This document shows, one piece after another, positions 11,473-23,407 of a stretch of 64,000 nt of DNA. Location of the stretch: positions 1-64,000 of the forward strand of contig JBLDXI010000030.1 of assembly GCA_047495785.1 (NCBI GenBank), written 5' to 3'. A program made the translations under genes and the position numbers. Source of the stretch: Lepidodermella squamata. Its lineage: Eukaryota > Gastrotricha. Each line of letters starts with the position of its first letter. The first letter of the stretch is position 1. The notes beneath the pieces are model-generated. The model was given only the letters and a program-made list of their open reading frames with translations, did no database searches and was not told the origin of the DNA.

Positions 11473-12528
11473 TTAATCGTAAATGTCCCTGCAAAGTTCG
11501 CAGGAGTAGGGCATCGTACCACCGAGGCAGCAAGTCGCGCAGTCCATCATGCGGCAGTGCTGGCACTGTAGACCTTTGCGCTGGTCCTTGCGACGGCAGG
11601 AGCTACATATTTCGAGGAGAGAATCATTGTTGTCGTCAGCGGACTGATTTCGCTCCATTCTGCTGGCCTTCCTCGACGCCTTGTTACCAGTGGAAGTTCG
11701 ACTTCTGAAGAAGGAATGGTCCAAATTATTAACCTCATGATATTTTAAACACAATTGAACTAACCGTTTCCTTGTAGGGGGCCTTGTTTCCTCAACAAAT
11801 GTGCTAGATGATTTCGGATTGAAATTTAATTCCTCCTCATCTTCATCTTCCACATCGTCGACCATGCTGAAGTGCTTGCGAGCTTCAGAATCCTGGGGCA
11901 ACATTTCAAAGGTATTCCCGGCCATTGACGATATGAGCGAGGTTTCGATCACAAACGGTTCCTGGAATCGTATGCAGTGTTGTTTCATTGTTTGAGGAAT
12001 CGTCCTGACTTCTTCAAGCCATTTGCCCATCACCGGCTCACTTCGGCACACCTCATCGTTGCTACAATGCAACACCTTGACTTTCGTTACCACCTTACTA
12101 GCGACCAGAGCAAACGAGGCAGCGTCGCGAACGCATACATTTTCATTCGCCATAATTTCTCGGCGAACAGCAGATTTAATGCAGCCACCAACTCCGTCAA
12201 CGGCGCCCTTGCCATGATATGACGCGAAGAAGTGCCACTTGAGGCTTTCAAGGGCGAGCTCCTGGACCAAGATGCTGAGGCTGCCCAAGAAGAAACGCTG
12301 CTTGAAATGCATCTTGGCCCCATCGCTAAACCCGTCAAACTTGCGAAGAGCTGGGTATCGAAGTTTCAAATCGGTCAGCACCTTCAGGAGGAAGCAGTAG
12401 GCCGCGTTGGAGTCATGCGAAAGTCGGTCGCTTGTAACCACGTAGGACGCTTTCTCCTCGCCAATCCAAGCTACGAAGGTGAAGAGCGTAACCTGCTGGT
12501 GGTTCCAATGCGCCGACTGCACTTCCGA
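11473..12528 (-). CDS. transposase-like protein, C-terminal half
   Basis: Encodes SAHWNHQQVTLFTFVAW, SHDSNAAYCFL, FDGFSDGAKMHFKQRF and WHFFASYHGKGAVDGVGG, an order of motifs known from a widespread family of uncharacterized transposon-linked proteins in invertebrates (FSDGA..Q(F/Y)K, then W(N/H)FFA..HGK..(C/V)DG(I/V)GG). A Cys-rich tail (CSSCRRKDQ, CQHC, CATCC, CELC) looks like a zinc-binding finger. The exon starts after acceptor gattttgtag; an intron from gttagt to ccttcttcag probably removes the stretch near 11707-11766. No start codon is visible. The matching N-terminal half is encoded 5 kb away at 17483-18668. Confidence 0.75.
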   Translation of the reverse strand, partial: SEVQSAHWNHQQVTLFTFVAWIGEEKASYVVTSDRLSHDSNAAYCFLLKVLTDLKLRYPALRKFDGFSDGAKMHFKQRFFLGSLSILVQELALESLKWHFFASYHGKGAVDGVGGCIKSAVRREIMANENVCVRDAASFALVASKVVTKVKVLHCSNDEVCRSEPVMGKWLEEVRTIPQTMKQHCIRFQEPFVIETSLISSMAGNTFEMLPQDSEARKHFSMVDDVEDEDEEELNFNPKSSSTFVEETRPPTRKRLVQLCLKYHEVNNLDHSFFRSRTSTGNKASRKASRMERNQSADDNNDSLLEICSSCRRKDQRKGLQCQHCRMMDCATCCLGGTMPYSCELCRDIYD

Positions 12529-13023
12529 CTACAAAATCAACCAAAATTATTATTTTCAAATCAAACATTATGTTTTAGGTTGTAAGTAGAAATTTTTCCA
12601 TTCTTCTGATTGGCCGAAAGAAAATCAGCGGCAAATTCAAATAATATGTAAATCACAAAAAATGTCTTTAAGTTTTAAATCCAAAATAAATAAATAATGT
12701 TGATTATCAACTATTTTCGGTCAAAATATCCCGCCGGCGGTCTATTCAGAATCCCGCTGTGTTTTCTGCTGCTGATACCAGATTTTGGCTTACTAGCAAC
12801 TTTCTTGTCATTGTCACTTGTCTATTCGTCGTCTTTCATTACCACAAATATGTGTAACTTTTCCAACGGACGTATAGTTGTCGCCAAGTAGTTGTAAATC
12901 GGTCACATTTTATTCTTAATCTCTTCGTTCACTTTCCCGTGAACCATTTCATCACAGCTTACAGCTCATCACAAATCACAAATTGTTAATGATCACATTG
13001 GTTTAGAATCTTCGGTTTTGAGA

Positions 13024-15236
13024 TTAAATAGCACGCCAGTACTGCGACAACCTTATCATGAACACTTTCATTAGTTGCCGCGGAATAGATGAAGGCAAAG
13101 CTGCGCAAGTCATGCTTAGCATTTTCTTGATAATTTTTTGCCTGATTTCGATTGACTCGGCTGAAAGTAATCTCAGGTTAATGCCCATTCTTAGCAACGG
13201 TAGAACGTGTCGCGCTGTAACTTGAAATAGCGACAATTGTAGTTATTTTAAGGTTTTAGCTCAAGTGTCCTTACTGTGCGCATAAGTAGTCAGCCTTCCA
13301 ACAATTCCCTTGAATGCTTCTTCGAATCGCTCGAAGTCTTCCTCGGGATCACCGCCAAGATCCATGCAATCAATTCTTTCGAAAATTCTTTTTGATGTTT
13401 GCAAGAAATCGTCGCACTGCAGTATATATTGCTGCATTTTTTCGATGTTCTGGTTAAGAAAATATTTAGTTTAATAGCTGCATTTTTTCTTATTGCTTAC
13501 ATCGCGCTCAAGGCCTCTTTCAATAGCTTTCAGCTGAATTTGCTCCAGCGTCCAATGAGACCTGACCCTCACGCCGTGGTTATCCAGTAGCCATTGCTTG
13601 TAGAAAGCCATATCTCGACCGTATCTTCCTTTCACAAACTCGAGATGCCAATTAGGTCCGAGATATTGAAACAGCGAGCCTGTCATCGCCAGCCATTTGA
13701 GTGACTGTTTTTCATTATATCATGTCGTTAAATAGAAATCAAGTTAGCTTACGTTAGTTGTCGCGGTGTGATTTGCTCGTGTAATATTCACTTTTCGCTG
13801 GCCAGTAGTTGAAGCTTGCAATGTCAGTTTTTTAGAACTTGATTGAATTATTCTACTGATGTTGTCATATGCAGAAGTGAGATTTTCAGCTTTCAATTTT
13901 GTTAAAATCTGTTAAGGAAGTATTCAATCATTACTAAAACCGCAGCATTTCTTACCGCTTCCAACCCAGAATTCGTGATGCAACATTCAAGATGCAAGAC
14001 GCAAGGTGCAACTTGAAATACCTCTTTGGGTAATAGGAACATGGGTAGAAATAATCTGTGCCAGCCGGCTTCCTCGCGTTCGCGTTCGTTCATCTGGTGC
14101 CACTGGTCTTCTATTTCATCAAATTTCCTTTCCTCACCAACAGCTTCTTCATGTCGAAAATCCTTGGTACAAAAAATGCATGCATGGTGCGAGCCGTGAT
14201 GCCCACACGCTTGAATGTAAACAAGCATAGGGTAATCGCATATCAAAATAATTTTGATGCGGTATCGAATATTATTTTTGTCCCGCACTCCTTCCGTGGC
14301 CCATTTCACCAATTCGTCAACCACCGGTTGCAAGTATTTCCTGACTGATTCGTAAGACTCCTTGCCTTCGTAGATTAAGAGCTGAAATTCTTCGTTCAAA
14401 CCAGTTTTCTTTTTCTTTGTCACAAAGCATAACGTCGCTTGTACCAGACAATCCCCAACGGAGGTTCGTCGAGGTGTCCCATCGATCTGCAAGCGTACTT
14501 CGTTCAGCATACGAGATTTCAAGTGACCAGATGCTATCCATTTTTCCAAAAACTGATCCAGTTTGATTCTTACGCCTCTTTCCTTCTCGTTTTCGTCTTA
14601 AAAGCGAATGAAGCATATTTAAAATTATTGACTAACCAATCAGCAAACCTTCTATGCCATCGATTTCCAAATAACCGGACATGACTCTGCGAGCTCTTAT
14701 TAATCCAGGACCAGATATTCTCGCTCGGCCTAAAAGCTTGGCAATCGGATAGGCCGAACGCGTAGGTACAAGCTTCGATGCTTGTTGCTCCATTACTCTA
14801 TTGAAAAGAATATGGTCAATTGACACATTAACGTCTTTTTCTTTTAATGAAAGTTTTACTTTTCGCAAGTTTCTGCTCGTTCTATCGATGCTTTCACACA
14901 TCCATCTGGTCTACGCGAGGAGACCTCGGGCAGATTTACGACTTTCGCTTTCATTTCCAATCTCTCTATTTTTTCATTCCCCACATAATGCCGGAATGCA
15001 GAAGAATTCTTGAAGTTATCCATATGCTCCTCCAACGCTTGTTGAACGCGAATAACTTTTTGCTGCCTCGACAGCTCTCGATAAGGCTTGCGGATAGCTT
15101 TTCGTTTAGCAATAGTTTTATTGACTGGGGCTATTCTAATAATCGCGGGTCTCCCAGCTAAATCGTTTCCCAGCAATACTCCTACCGCTGGGATGTCGCC
15201 CATGATACAATACTTGGAATTTCGATAATTTAACAC
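13024..15236 (-). CDS. element-encoded protein of unknown class, several exons
   Basis: A chain of minus-strand open segments: 14856-15236 (GDIPAVGVLLGNDLAG, Lys/Arg-rich), 14632-14901, 13902-14616, 13471-13686 and 13024-13236. The third includes ILICDYPMLVYIQACGHHGSHHACIFC, whose CGHHGS...C..C resembles metal-binding segments of some transposases. I could not assign all splice junctions, so extent and start are approximate. It lies between the two halves of the transposase-like protein and is either a second element protein or a nested insertion. Confidence 0.45.
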
Positions 15237-15794
15237 TATTTTTATAAATATGAACGTCAGTAACTAGAATTTTTACTGAACTTGAAATGAAAGACGATCT
15301 ACACGTTTTACTAGCGCACTACCTGTCGACAAGGCGCGGAAATCGTCGTCACAAAAATTGTTTGCCTCGAAAGGGTACTATTTTCCTACCTTGTTTGAAA
15401 GCTACCGCTGCGGCAGTTTTTAAAAAGTAATTTTGCTTTACGTAATTCATCTTGCTTGCTTGATAATAGTTATTTAGATTCGGCTCACTTGGCAAACGAA
15501 TTATGATCCCTTTTCAAGATATTACTAATCTGATCGGCACTTTTGAAAAATGCTCGACTATTTTCAAAATTGACGACCATCCGTTCTACGCCAAATTTTT
15601 CCCAGCGTGAGATGACGTTTTTTCACCCTCTGTGGATGCATTAAGATTCCTATTCTAGGCGCGATACCAAGCCATCCCGCGGTGTTTTACGCATTCAATT
15701 TAGATACATTTATCGCTGAACCATCTTGGAACTAATTATTTTAATTTATTGCATTATTTCATATTTTTTATATTTTAGATATATTAACTCTTAA

Positions 15795-16679
15795 ATGTCG
15801 GAAATAAGGATGTCCTGGAAAGACGACGTTCGGGTCTTCTCCATCGAAGAACGTACCGTGGCAAGTTTGCAAGCAGAAATTCTTCGACAATGGAAATGGA
15901 AACTCACAGGGTCGTTTCCACTAGCGATTAAGTACTTTGACGGAAGCTTCTGGGTTTCGGTCGTGGACGAACAGGCGTTGGCCCGGGCGTTTCGGCTCAG
16001 TCCTGACGAGCCTCCTCATTTCAAACTGACCATCGCCGAACCCGAAGAAAATGACCTAAACGAGGTAGTCGCAAGGCTAACGTTGAACTCGAGGCCTTCA
16101 TCGCGGCGCAGCAGCCTAGCAAGTGCGCGGTCCGATCGTTCATCTCGTTCCTCTGCGCGTTCGTCGGTTAATTCTTCAGCACACTCTTCAGCTCGCTCAT
16201 CTGTTCATTCTTCAGCCAACAACTCGCGGTCGGCGAGTCCTGATCCCGACGTGAATCCTGATGCCACTGTGGCGCCCGATAAAACTTTGCTGCCAGGCTG
16301 GAACTTTCGACGGACAAGCGTACTGATCGATACCCCGCGTCGCATCCCGATTCGCGAGAAAATGGCTATGCTTATTAATGCTGCTCCTGCTCGCCAGACT
16401 GGCCCACGTCGGCATCTCTACTTGAAGGTTGGCGTTAACATTTAACATATTTCATAAAATAATATTTACATTAATGAATATTTAAAGTGCGAACTCGAAG
16501 CCTTCGCTGATCTCATTGACGAACACTACGATCGATTTCTCGCGAAAAATACATCCGAGCCCGAGCTGGCCAACATAATAATCGAAGCTCACAAGAATTG
16601 GACCGACGTGTTTGGAACACGGCCGCTTACTGGCGCAGCGAAAAAATTGAAAGAACTGATTCTTACATACGTAAATTGA
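15795..16679 (+). CDS. PB1-like domain, Ser/Arg-rich protein within the mobile element
   Basis: Exons 15795-16427 and 16488-16679 join in phase 0 across a 60-nt intron and give 274 aa. Residues 1-85 (MSEIRMSWKDDVRVFSIEERT, AIKYFDGSFWVSVVDEQALARAF) fit the beta-grasp pattern of a PB1 or ubiquitin-like domain: basic first strand, acidic turn, final helix. A repeat-like SSARSSVNSSAHSSARSS tract follows, then a second exon predicted helical (ELEAFADLIDEHYDRFL). It is the only plus-strand gene in the element. Role in transposition unknown; PB1 domains commonly mediate oligomerization. Confidence 0.65.
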
Positions 16680-17482
16680 TTAATTTTTTCGCCTGATTTA
16701 TTTTCGTCTGATAAATAACTTTGGCTATAAATTATATGCGAATGCGTGAAGACATCTCTCACAGTAAGCCAAACTTATTATTATCTTAAAATTAACAGTT
16801 GATTCATGTATTGGAAATATTATAATTTTTTGCTCTCTTTTCTCGTTATCAATTAAATATAAATAAATGAGCGTTGCCATTATTAATTAATGCCGCTTGT
16901 CGTTCTTTTGCATCTCGCCGCAAGTCTTGAACGAATCTACGGACTTATCATCTATCACCCCACGGATATAATCGACCATTTAGTTGGCTTATGGAGAATT
17001 TTATAATAGCTGTGTGAAATATCAATAAAATCTCTCGAGAAATTATGATCTTGAAACTTCTGAAGGCGATGTTCATGTATTTAACTTTTGATCGCTGCCT
17101 CTATCTATCTACATGTAACTATGGATTATTCTGGAAAAACTACGTCTTGTCTTTCAGTTATAATTGCAAATACCTCCGTGATGTTGATATTTTGAAACAT
17201 GTGTTTTATAACGTGAATCTATATTGTTGGATTAACTTACCATATACTTACCAGTTGCTTGCAAATTTTTTCACTGATCTCTCTGCTCTAAAAAGGCATT
17301 TTTTATTTGATATTTTTTGCATGAATGACTGAGATATTTTTTTCCGAGTCTTCGCACGTGCCGAGCCAATACGATTATTTTTAATAAAAAATTCGAAATT
17401 TGAAAATCGCGGTTTTATTTGAATCAGCCAATGGAAATCTTCGTTTTTTCGCGCCAAAAAACCTCAAACACAATGAAATTTA

Positions 17483-18668
17483 TTAATATTCACAAGTAAC
17501 CTTGGTGGTTTTTGTTGATGTTTCCTTTGTCCCCTTGACTGTCCGAGTCGTCGTATACTGTCGCTCGATCGATTCCCACTCGAAGAATTCGCACTCCACG
17601 TCTTTATTGCTATCGTTCAGCAGACGTTCCTGAAAAAAACAGGTAAAAACGAAGGAGATATTAAGAGGTATTGTAGAAACCTGCAATTGCTGTAACTTCA
17701 CCAAACCACAGTTCTCGCAGAATCCGTGGGCGCATTCGTGATCCATTTTCGAAGTGCCACCGCAAACTGCCTAAATTTAAGAATAACGAAAACGTCCAAT
17801 CAAAGTATTCATATTAACGAACCATCGCGAGAAAGTCGGTGCAAGTTGTCGGAAAGCCTTGAACGGCTTGACGAACAGCTTTCAGTAAAGCTTCAAAGTT
17901 CTCATGATGTATACATACGCATACATGCTCTGGGCGATCGCCCTTCAGCCGAATGTGTGGAGGCCTCAGCTCAGAGAATTTCGAAATTCCTGATATATAA
18001 AAGCATATGTAAAATATACACCACACTAAATATTAAATTTCGGACTGACCTAAGGGATTATTAGGATTCTCATCGGAGTATTGTCCATAGGCTTCCCGCA
18101 GGTACAACTCGAGATCGGCCTTGCTGATCATTTGACCGTTAACTTTAATCACATCTTTATGATTTGGCGATACGCGGCTGTTTGTTTGGAAGAATTGAAG
18201 GACTTTTTCTCTGGTTTCTTCAGGTAGCGCGTTGGCTGGTTTTCTTGCGATAGGATTCGTGACCTTGACTCCATGCCGCTCGGCCAGTTTCTTAACGAGA
18301 ATAGTCTTCTTCTCATCAGAAATCGACTTCGGCAAAGAAGACTCCAATTTCTTCAGGTCGCGGCTGAGTCGGCTGCGGTCATAAGAACATTCTTCTGAGC
18401 CGACACTTAGGTTTTCCAGAGCTGCACAAGCAGAATTCGCTCGCGATATCGCTCGCGCAGTTTTGTCTGTCACTCGGACATTCTTCTTTTTAGTTTCGGA
18501 GAGCAGAGCTCGTTGTTCCCGCCTAGCAATTCTATATATGGACGTAAATGCATGTGATAAAAAAAATCAGTCGACGAGCAAAACTCACGTGTTTTTTCGC
18601 TTCATCTCAGCTTTCTTCTCCTCGCTATAGTTCGCTCTGCATTTTTGAGAACGCGCGGTTGATGACAT
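17483..18668 (-). CDS. transposase-like protein, N-terminal half
   Basis: Five exons (18589-18668, 18050-18531, 17823-17989, 17681-17770, 17483-17629) join in frame to 321 aa. Features in order: basic MSSTARSQKC region, a Lys/Glu helix, EKVLQFFQTNSRVSPNHKD, SKFSELRPPHIR, HVCVCIHHENFEALL and a Cys-His finger-like CAHGFCENC. This order matches the N-terminal half of the family described for 11473-12528. It ends in a stop followed by AATAAA, so it may be a separate gene; a possible donor (gttact) just before the stop leaves room for splicing onward. The segment that should carry the acidic catalytic-like motif was not found. Confidence 0.7.
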
Positions 18669-19797
18669 AATATTAAGTTCTAAGTTTTTTATATACTAGA
18701 GGTTACTAGAGGTTACTTCAAGGTACCAGGTATCAAAAAATGAAATTTTAAAGCTTTTTGGCAAATTACCATACAGTCATGAAACTAGTGAACTGCTGCA
18801 AAAATAATATAAGTATTTCCTCAACCTGCCTACGACATCAGCCTGTCAACTACTTCGCGCAATTAGTATGAGTTTATTTTGCACAGCTGCAGTTAGCTGA
18901 AATTTGTATAATAACAATGTTATTCAATCTTTACTATTTACCCAAAACTGTCTGTCCGCAACGTCTGTCCGCAGCATAATTTGTCTGTCCGCAACGGGTG
19001 TTTCGACCTAATCTAAAGGTGCTGCCACCCTGAAAAATTACGCATTCGAGAGTTCTTCCATTTCATGACTTAGCAAAAATGAAAACGGGTCTCTTACGCG
19101 CACATAAAGGAAGTAGGAGGAAAAATTGATATTTTTTGTTGCGGACAGACATTTTGACAGTGCATTTTTTGACCATATTTGACAAGCATAATAGATTAAC
19201 CCGATCAGGAAAAAAATTCATGGGAAACTTCAGTTTGATATGACGTTTGATTTTATGACTTTAAATAGATTGCTGCGTGCATTAGAAATCAAAATATAAT
19301 TGCTGAAAAAATGAGCCAAAACCTAAAAATTGTGCTTGTCAAAAGGTACCTCGCAAATTTCGTAATAAAGGTGGAAAAAAATTTTAGGTTCGACAAAATT
19401 TGATTTGATTTGTTTTGTGCAGGTTACGAGCTTTCTGAAAATATATAATTTATTGGCCTTATCGCTAGTTTATTTTTGTCGATTTTTGCAACAAAGTCAT
19501 GGAATCACCCAACAGTCAACATTGTGACTCCGGACTTAACAAAAGAGTTCTTAAAAATGTTCATGAGATTAGTTTGCTGACCACCCTTGAATTGAATTGA
19601 GAAGCCCGCCAAGAAAAGGGCTCATATTATTTAGAGATTTAGAGATTCTGCCCAATAATAAACAAGCGCCAGCTTCTACTTTTTTAAGAACAGCAACGTT
19701 GTATTCTTGGCGCGCGTCTCCATTGTATGCAGTAACAAATAAAAAGGCGACAGCCTTCAGATACATATCCAAACACTGAGAATCTTAGTATGTAGAA
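18669..19797. other. right end of composite element and unique sequence
   Basis: Holds the right-hand copies of TTGCGGACAGAC up to 19150, then AT-rich sequence. A minus-strand frame at 19569-19772 has a hydrophobic start but no other sign of being a gene. Confidence 0.4.
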
Positions 19798-20197
19798 TAC
19801 TGTATTTTACGAATTATAAGACCCTGCCCTGTATTTTTTTCAAACGATGTGTTTAAGTCCTGCCCTGTATTTAGGGTCTGCCCTTTAATTTTTCGAACCT
19901 AATCGGTCACCTAGAACCTAGATCAACAGTTGAAATCGCCGAATAACCCAAGGAAAAACCACTTTAGCTACTGCCCCCACCTGTGACTACACGCGTGAAG
20001 TGTTTGCTCAAGTGGATTAAGGTGGATAAGGGATGATTAGTGCACTTACTGGCGAAAAATCGCAGCCTATCCTACTTACCCAGCAGGCGCTCATGTAAGC
20101 CACTTCGTACAAGGCCCTGCCTATTAATACGGTTCTGCCCTTTTTTCCGGTTCTGCCCTCTATTTGGGTCCTACCTACTAATTCGCGAAATACGGTA
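19798..20197. mobile_element. MITE, 400 bp, TACYGTA-type ends
   Basis: Begins TACTGTATTTTACGAATT and ends with the inverted counterpart (taccgtatttcgcgaatt on the other strand). Inside, ctgccct occurs many times near both ends in the same orientation. No open frame. Ends resemble those of the elements at 23065, 25686 and 31785. Confidence 0.65.
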
Positions 20198-20356
20198 AAA
20201 CGTTTTTCAAACGTGATGGAACCTCACATTTATTATGCGAACTCTCGAAAAAACGTGGGAGATATCAAAAACCAGTTTATTAGCTATCAGAGACCTAAAA
20301 CTATCGTCAGATCTAGAAGCAAGCTCTCAAACAAACGGTAAATATTGCGATGGAAT

Positions 20357-20776
20357 TCAATGAGCGTAGAAACCAGCGACAGCCATTGCAACAGCTGCTG
20401 CGATGAGGAAGTTGCCGCCGGAGATTTTCAGCCCTGAGTTGCACAGATCTTTCGAGTTGCAGTAGCACGTGGTGGTCGCAGTACTTCCAACATTCACAGT
20501 GTTGCAAGCGCTCTCCTGGTCGCCCGCGATGCATGACTTTGTGATAGAAACTATCGTGTCGCCGGTGGTTATCTTCACCTTGGAGCAAGACTTGCAGTCG
20601 GTGGTTGGCTGGGTGAAAGTACCCGTTTCACTTGTAGCTGTACCATCATAACACTTGATCCCAGCTACACCAAAATATGATATATTCTTTGATACAACTT
20701 ATATTCTTTTATACAACTAACCGGCACATGCAAAAATCCCCGCAAAAACAGCTGCATAGAGAACGAAGCGAGACAT
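20357..20776 (-). CDS. Ly6/uPAR-domain GPI-anchored protein (MSRF subfamily)
   Basis: Exons 20722-20776 and 20357-20664 give 120 aa. Signal peptide MSRFVLYAAVFAGIFAC; LU domain GIKCYDGTATSETG to CYCNSKDLCNSG; tail GGNFLIAAAVAMAVAGFYAH. Close paralogue of 9972-10391 and 35742-36161. The intron is 57 nt (gttagt to ggtgtag). Bases 20805-20935 upstream share the module with a CACGTG box found upstream of the other two. Confidence 0.92.
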
Positions 20777-23064
20777 TATAGAATTATGAAAAAGAAAAAT
20801 GTTATTTCAGCGACAGAAAAGTACCGAATGGCCGAGGTGATATGGCGGCGTGTTATAAAAATTTATCCGATAACTTACCTGCCCACTTCACATTCCCACG
20901 TGAATAAGTTAGCTTATCAGCTGTTATTCATACTAACAAGGTAATAGACTTCGGATAATCATCGAATGAAAGCATAAGTTGCCTGTGGGCGTGCTCAGGA
21001 GAGGGCTGCCAAAAGAATTCGAGCGATATTTATCAGACAGACTTATACTTCGCCATGAGTCAGAATGGCGATAAGACCATTTTTCGCAGCGGCAATGGAA
21101 AACGAAACAATAACCAACCGTCATCAAGTTAATCTGGCTGATAAAGCATTGCAGCATCCAATCGATCGAAAATATCACAAATGTCGTAAATGTCGTTTAC
21201 ATTTTAACCGCGAATGTAGACAAGCCGGAAAAACGAGGTGTTACTTAGACGAGTCAAAATCGTGCATCGTGTCTTACGTTGCGCCGGACACTGTAAAACA
21301 CACTGACACTGTAGAACACTGTAAAAGCAATGGTACTAAACAAATTGAAAAATGTAGTCTTTACAACGATTTTCAAGTTACACTGCATCTTAATTTTTAA
21401 TTTAAAGCTCATTTTTATCATAATATCGTTGCTACCAGTCCTCGTGGCTACGGACAAGTTGCCATTGAACAGTGCAATGCCGCTGCGAATAACATCTTCC
21501 TCGTTCAATCCGAACGACTCGAGGCGCAAACCGTTGAGTCTAATAGCAGCACTCAATTACGGCGGCCGGGCATTCGCCCGTGGCCCGATATGCTCAGATT
21601 TGTCCTGGACAGCGTTAAACGCCAGAAAAACTTGTTATCCGACTAGGAGCTAATCGTCGAGCCTTTCGACGATATGGTAAAGCTTTCCATATACATGTAA
21701 TGCTAGAAACTAGGGATTCACGTTCTCATTTCAGTGTGATAGAGCAATCGGCATCGAAAGGCATTTAGCGATGATAAGCTCAAACGCGATATCAAGAGAT
21801 AGAATTCCTTACGCGCTTTGATGAATTTCTGCCCAGGTCACTTTCACACCGCTCCGACTCTACAACACTTCAACTTCATCGGAGTTAGTAATTCTTCTCT
21901 TGAGGCCTAGCGCCTAGCTATCCATCTTTTCCTATTTGCAGACTGCTTTGCAATCAACAACTAGCGACGTCTTTGAAAATCGAAGGTTGTGCCGAAATCT
22001 GTTCATCCTTAGTCTCGATGTTTAGGCGCACCTTTGTTCCGATAGGAACGAAAGTTCCCACCCCATTGCCATTTTCCGCGCCCTTTCCCCTTTCTTTCAT
22101 TACTTAAATGGAAGACCCCCCAAATCCCAAAAGGGCAGGGTTTTTTATCCGATTACCTTGCAAGTTATATCAATCGATAGCCCTTGACGAGAATAGCTTA
22201 TAAAAGATTTTCCAGCTGTTTTCGCCGGACCAGTTTGGAGAAATTGGCAAAAAACTGCATTTGTTCTACTTTTCTGGGGACATGACCTAATTTAAAGTAG
22301 GTCAATGTGTTACTATTTTTAGCTGCGCAATCACTAATATAGGGCCAGTACTGCGCGCATCACTAATAATAGAGATGTACTGATCGCGTTTTGGCCTTGG
22401 CCATTGTGACTTCAGCTTGCTTATAATTTGGCCTCCCTCCTCGGGGAGGGAGGCTTACGACAGATCATTGCTTACTTCCATTTTCCTAAAGATGTAACCT
22501 CGTGCAACAAAGGCTTAATTGAGATTTGATTGAGGAAAATTAAACGATGGATTATTATCGACATATAATCAATGATTATTATCATTCCATCGACATAATT
22601 GCTGCAGTTGTTTGGTTTATTATGTTGTGGATGAAGCTTTTTACCTGCACTGATTTGGACATTTCATACTGCATTCGATAACAGGCGACCGCTATATATC
22701 GCTTTATATGATAGTTACCAGAAGAAAGTTTATCTGGAAACGAGATTCAGTAAATAACGACATATTGAGCATCATTCCTATCTAATTTGAATCCATATTT
22801 GCGGCGTACACTTCTCCAGGAGTCGATGTGTATTAGAACAGTAATATAGATAGTCTAATATAGATAGTCTAGGATTTTGAGCTGTGGTTAATATTGCCAA
22901 AACGAACCCAACGACGGGGAAGCAAAGTTTACAAGGCTAGGGTGCGCATCAAGTTATGCAACGGCATAAGAAATTCCCAGCAATCTTCGAGGCTTGCGCG
23001 AGCTGATTAATATTAATGTAAAATTACATCATGTTAGGTTATCGTTTTCTTTGTGTATAGAATA
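20777..23064. other. intergenic, weak coding candidates only
   Basis: Contains the shared promoter-like module of the Ly6 gene near 20805-20935. Plus-strand frames at 21065-21400 (with KCRKCRLHFNREC) and 21330-21653 (hydrophobic start) could be exons but show no domain or consistent junctions. At 22845-22870 a 15-base unit (atatagatagtcta) is repeated in tandem. Confidence 0.35.
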
Positions 23065-23407
23065 TACCGTACTGCCCGTAAAAATGTCAGCTTCGAACAA
23101 ATGGCAGCCTCAAATAAATGTCAGATTTTAGAGGTTAGAGGTCGTTCGAAAAATTAATTTCAGGCCCGAAATAAATGTCAAGTCAATGGCGGGTACAATA
23201 CTGAAGATCACTAAAGGTCAGCGACCAATTTTTTGGCTGAAAATACGTAGAATCTCCGGGAAATGTATGCCATTTTGGTTACATATGCAGTTACTTATTG
23301 GTTCGGATAAAATGTCAGTTCCTTTTAAATGTCAGGGGTTCATCAACGTTTGAAAAAATATAGGTGTCATGGGGTTTTTATAGGTTTTTGTCCCGGGCAG
23401 TACGGTA
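23065..23407. mobile_element. MITE, 343 bp, perfect 14-bp inverted ends
   Basis: Ends are TACCGTACTGCCCG and its exact reverse complement. The interior repeats aaatgtcag-like words several times and lacks an open frame. Related decayed sequence with aaatgtc and cccgggc words lies at 55540-55760. Confidence 0.75.

Larger units (their letters stand above)
10979..19150. mobile_element. composite DNA transposon with TTGCGGACAGAC terminal repeats
   Basis: The 12-mer TTGCGGACAGAC or its complement occurs at 10981, 11159, 11355, 11368 and 11402 on the left and at 18950, 18963 (one change), 18983 and 19139 on the right, and I saw it nowhere else in the window. The outermost facing pair, 10979 and 18996, extends to CGTTGCGGACAGACAAA. 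Such clustered subterminal motifs are typical transposase-binding sites. Four coding units lie inside: 11473-12528, 13024-15236 and 17483-18668 on the minus strand, and 15795-16679 on the plus strand. I could not define a target duplication, so the exact ends are uncertain. The superfamily is not established. Confidence 0.7.

Noticed and set aside
11977-12585. Several plus-strand open frames of 64-117 codons
   Set aside because: Antisense to the transposase-like C-terminal half, which has clear family motifs.
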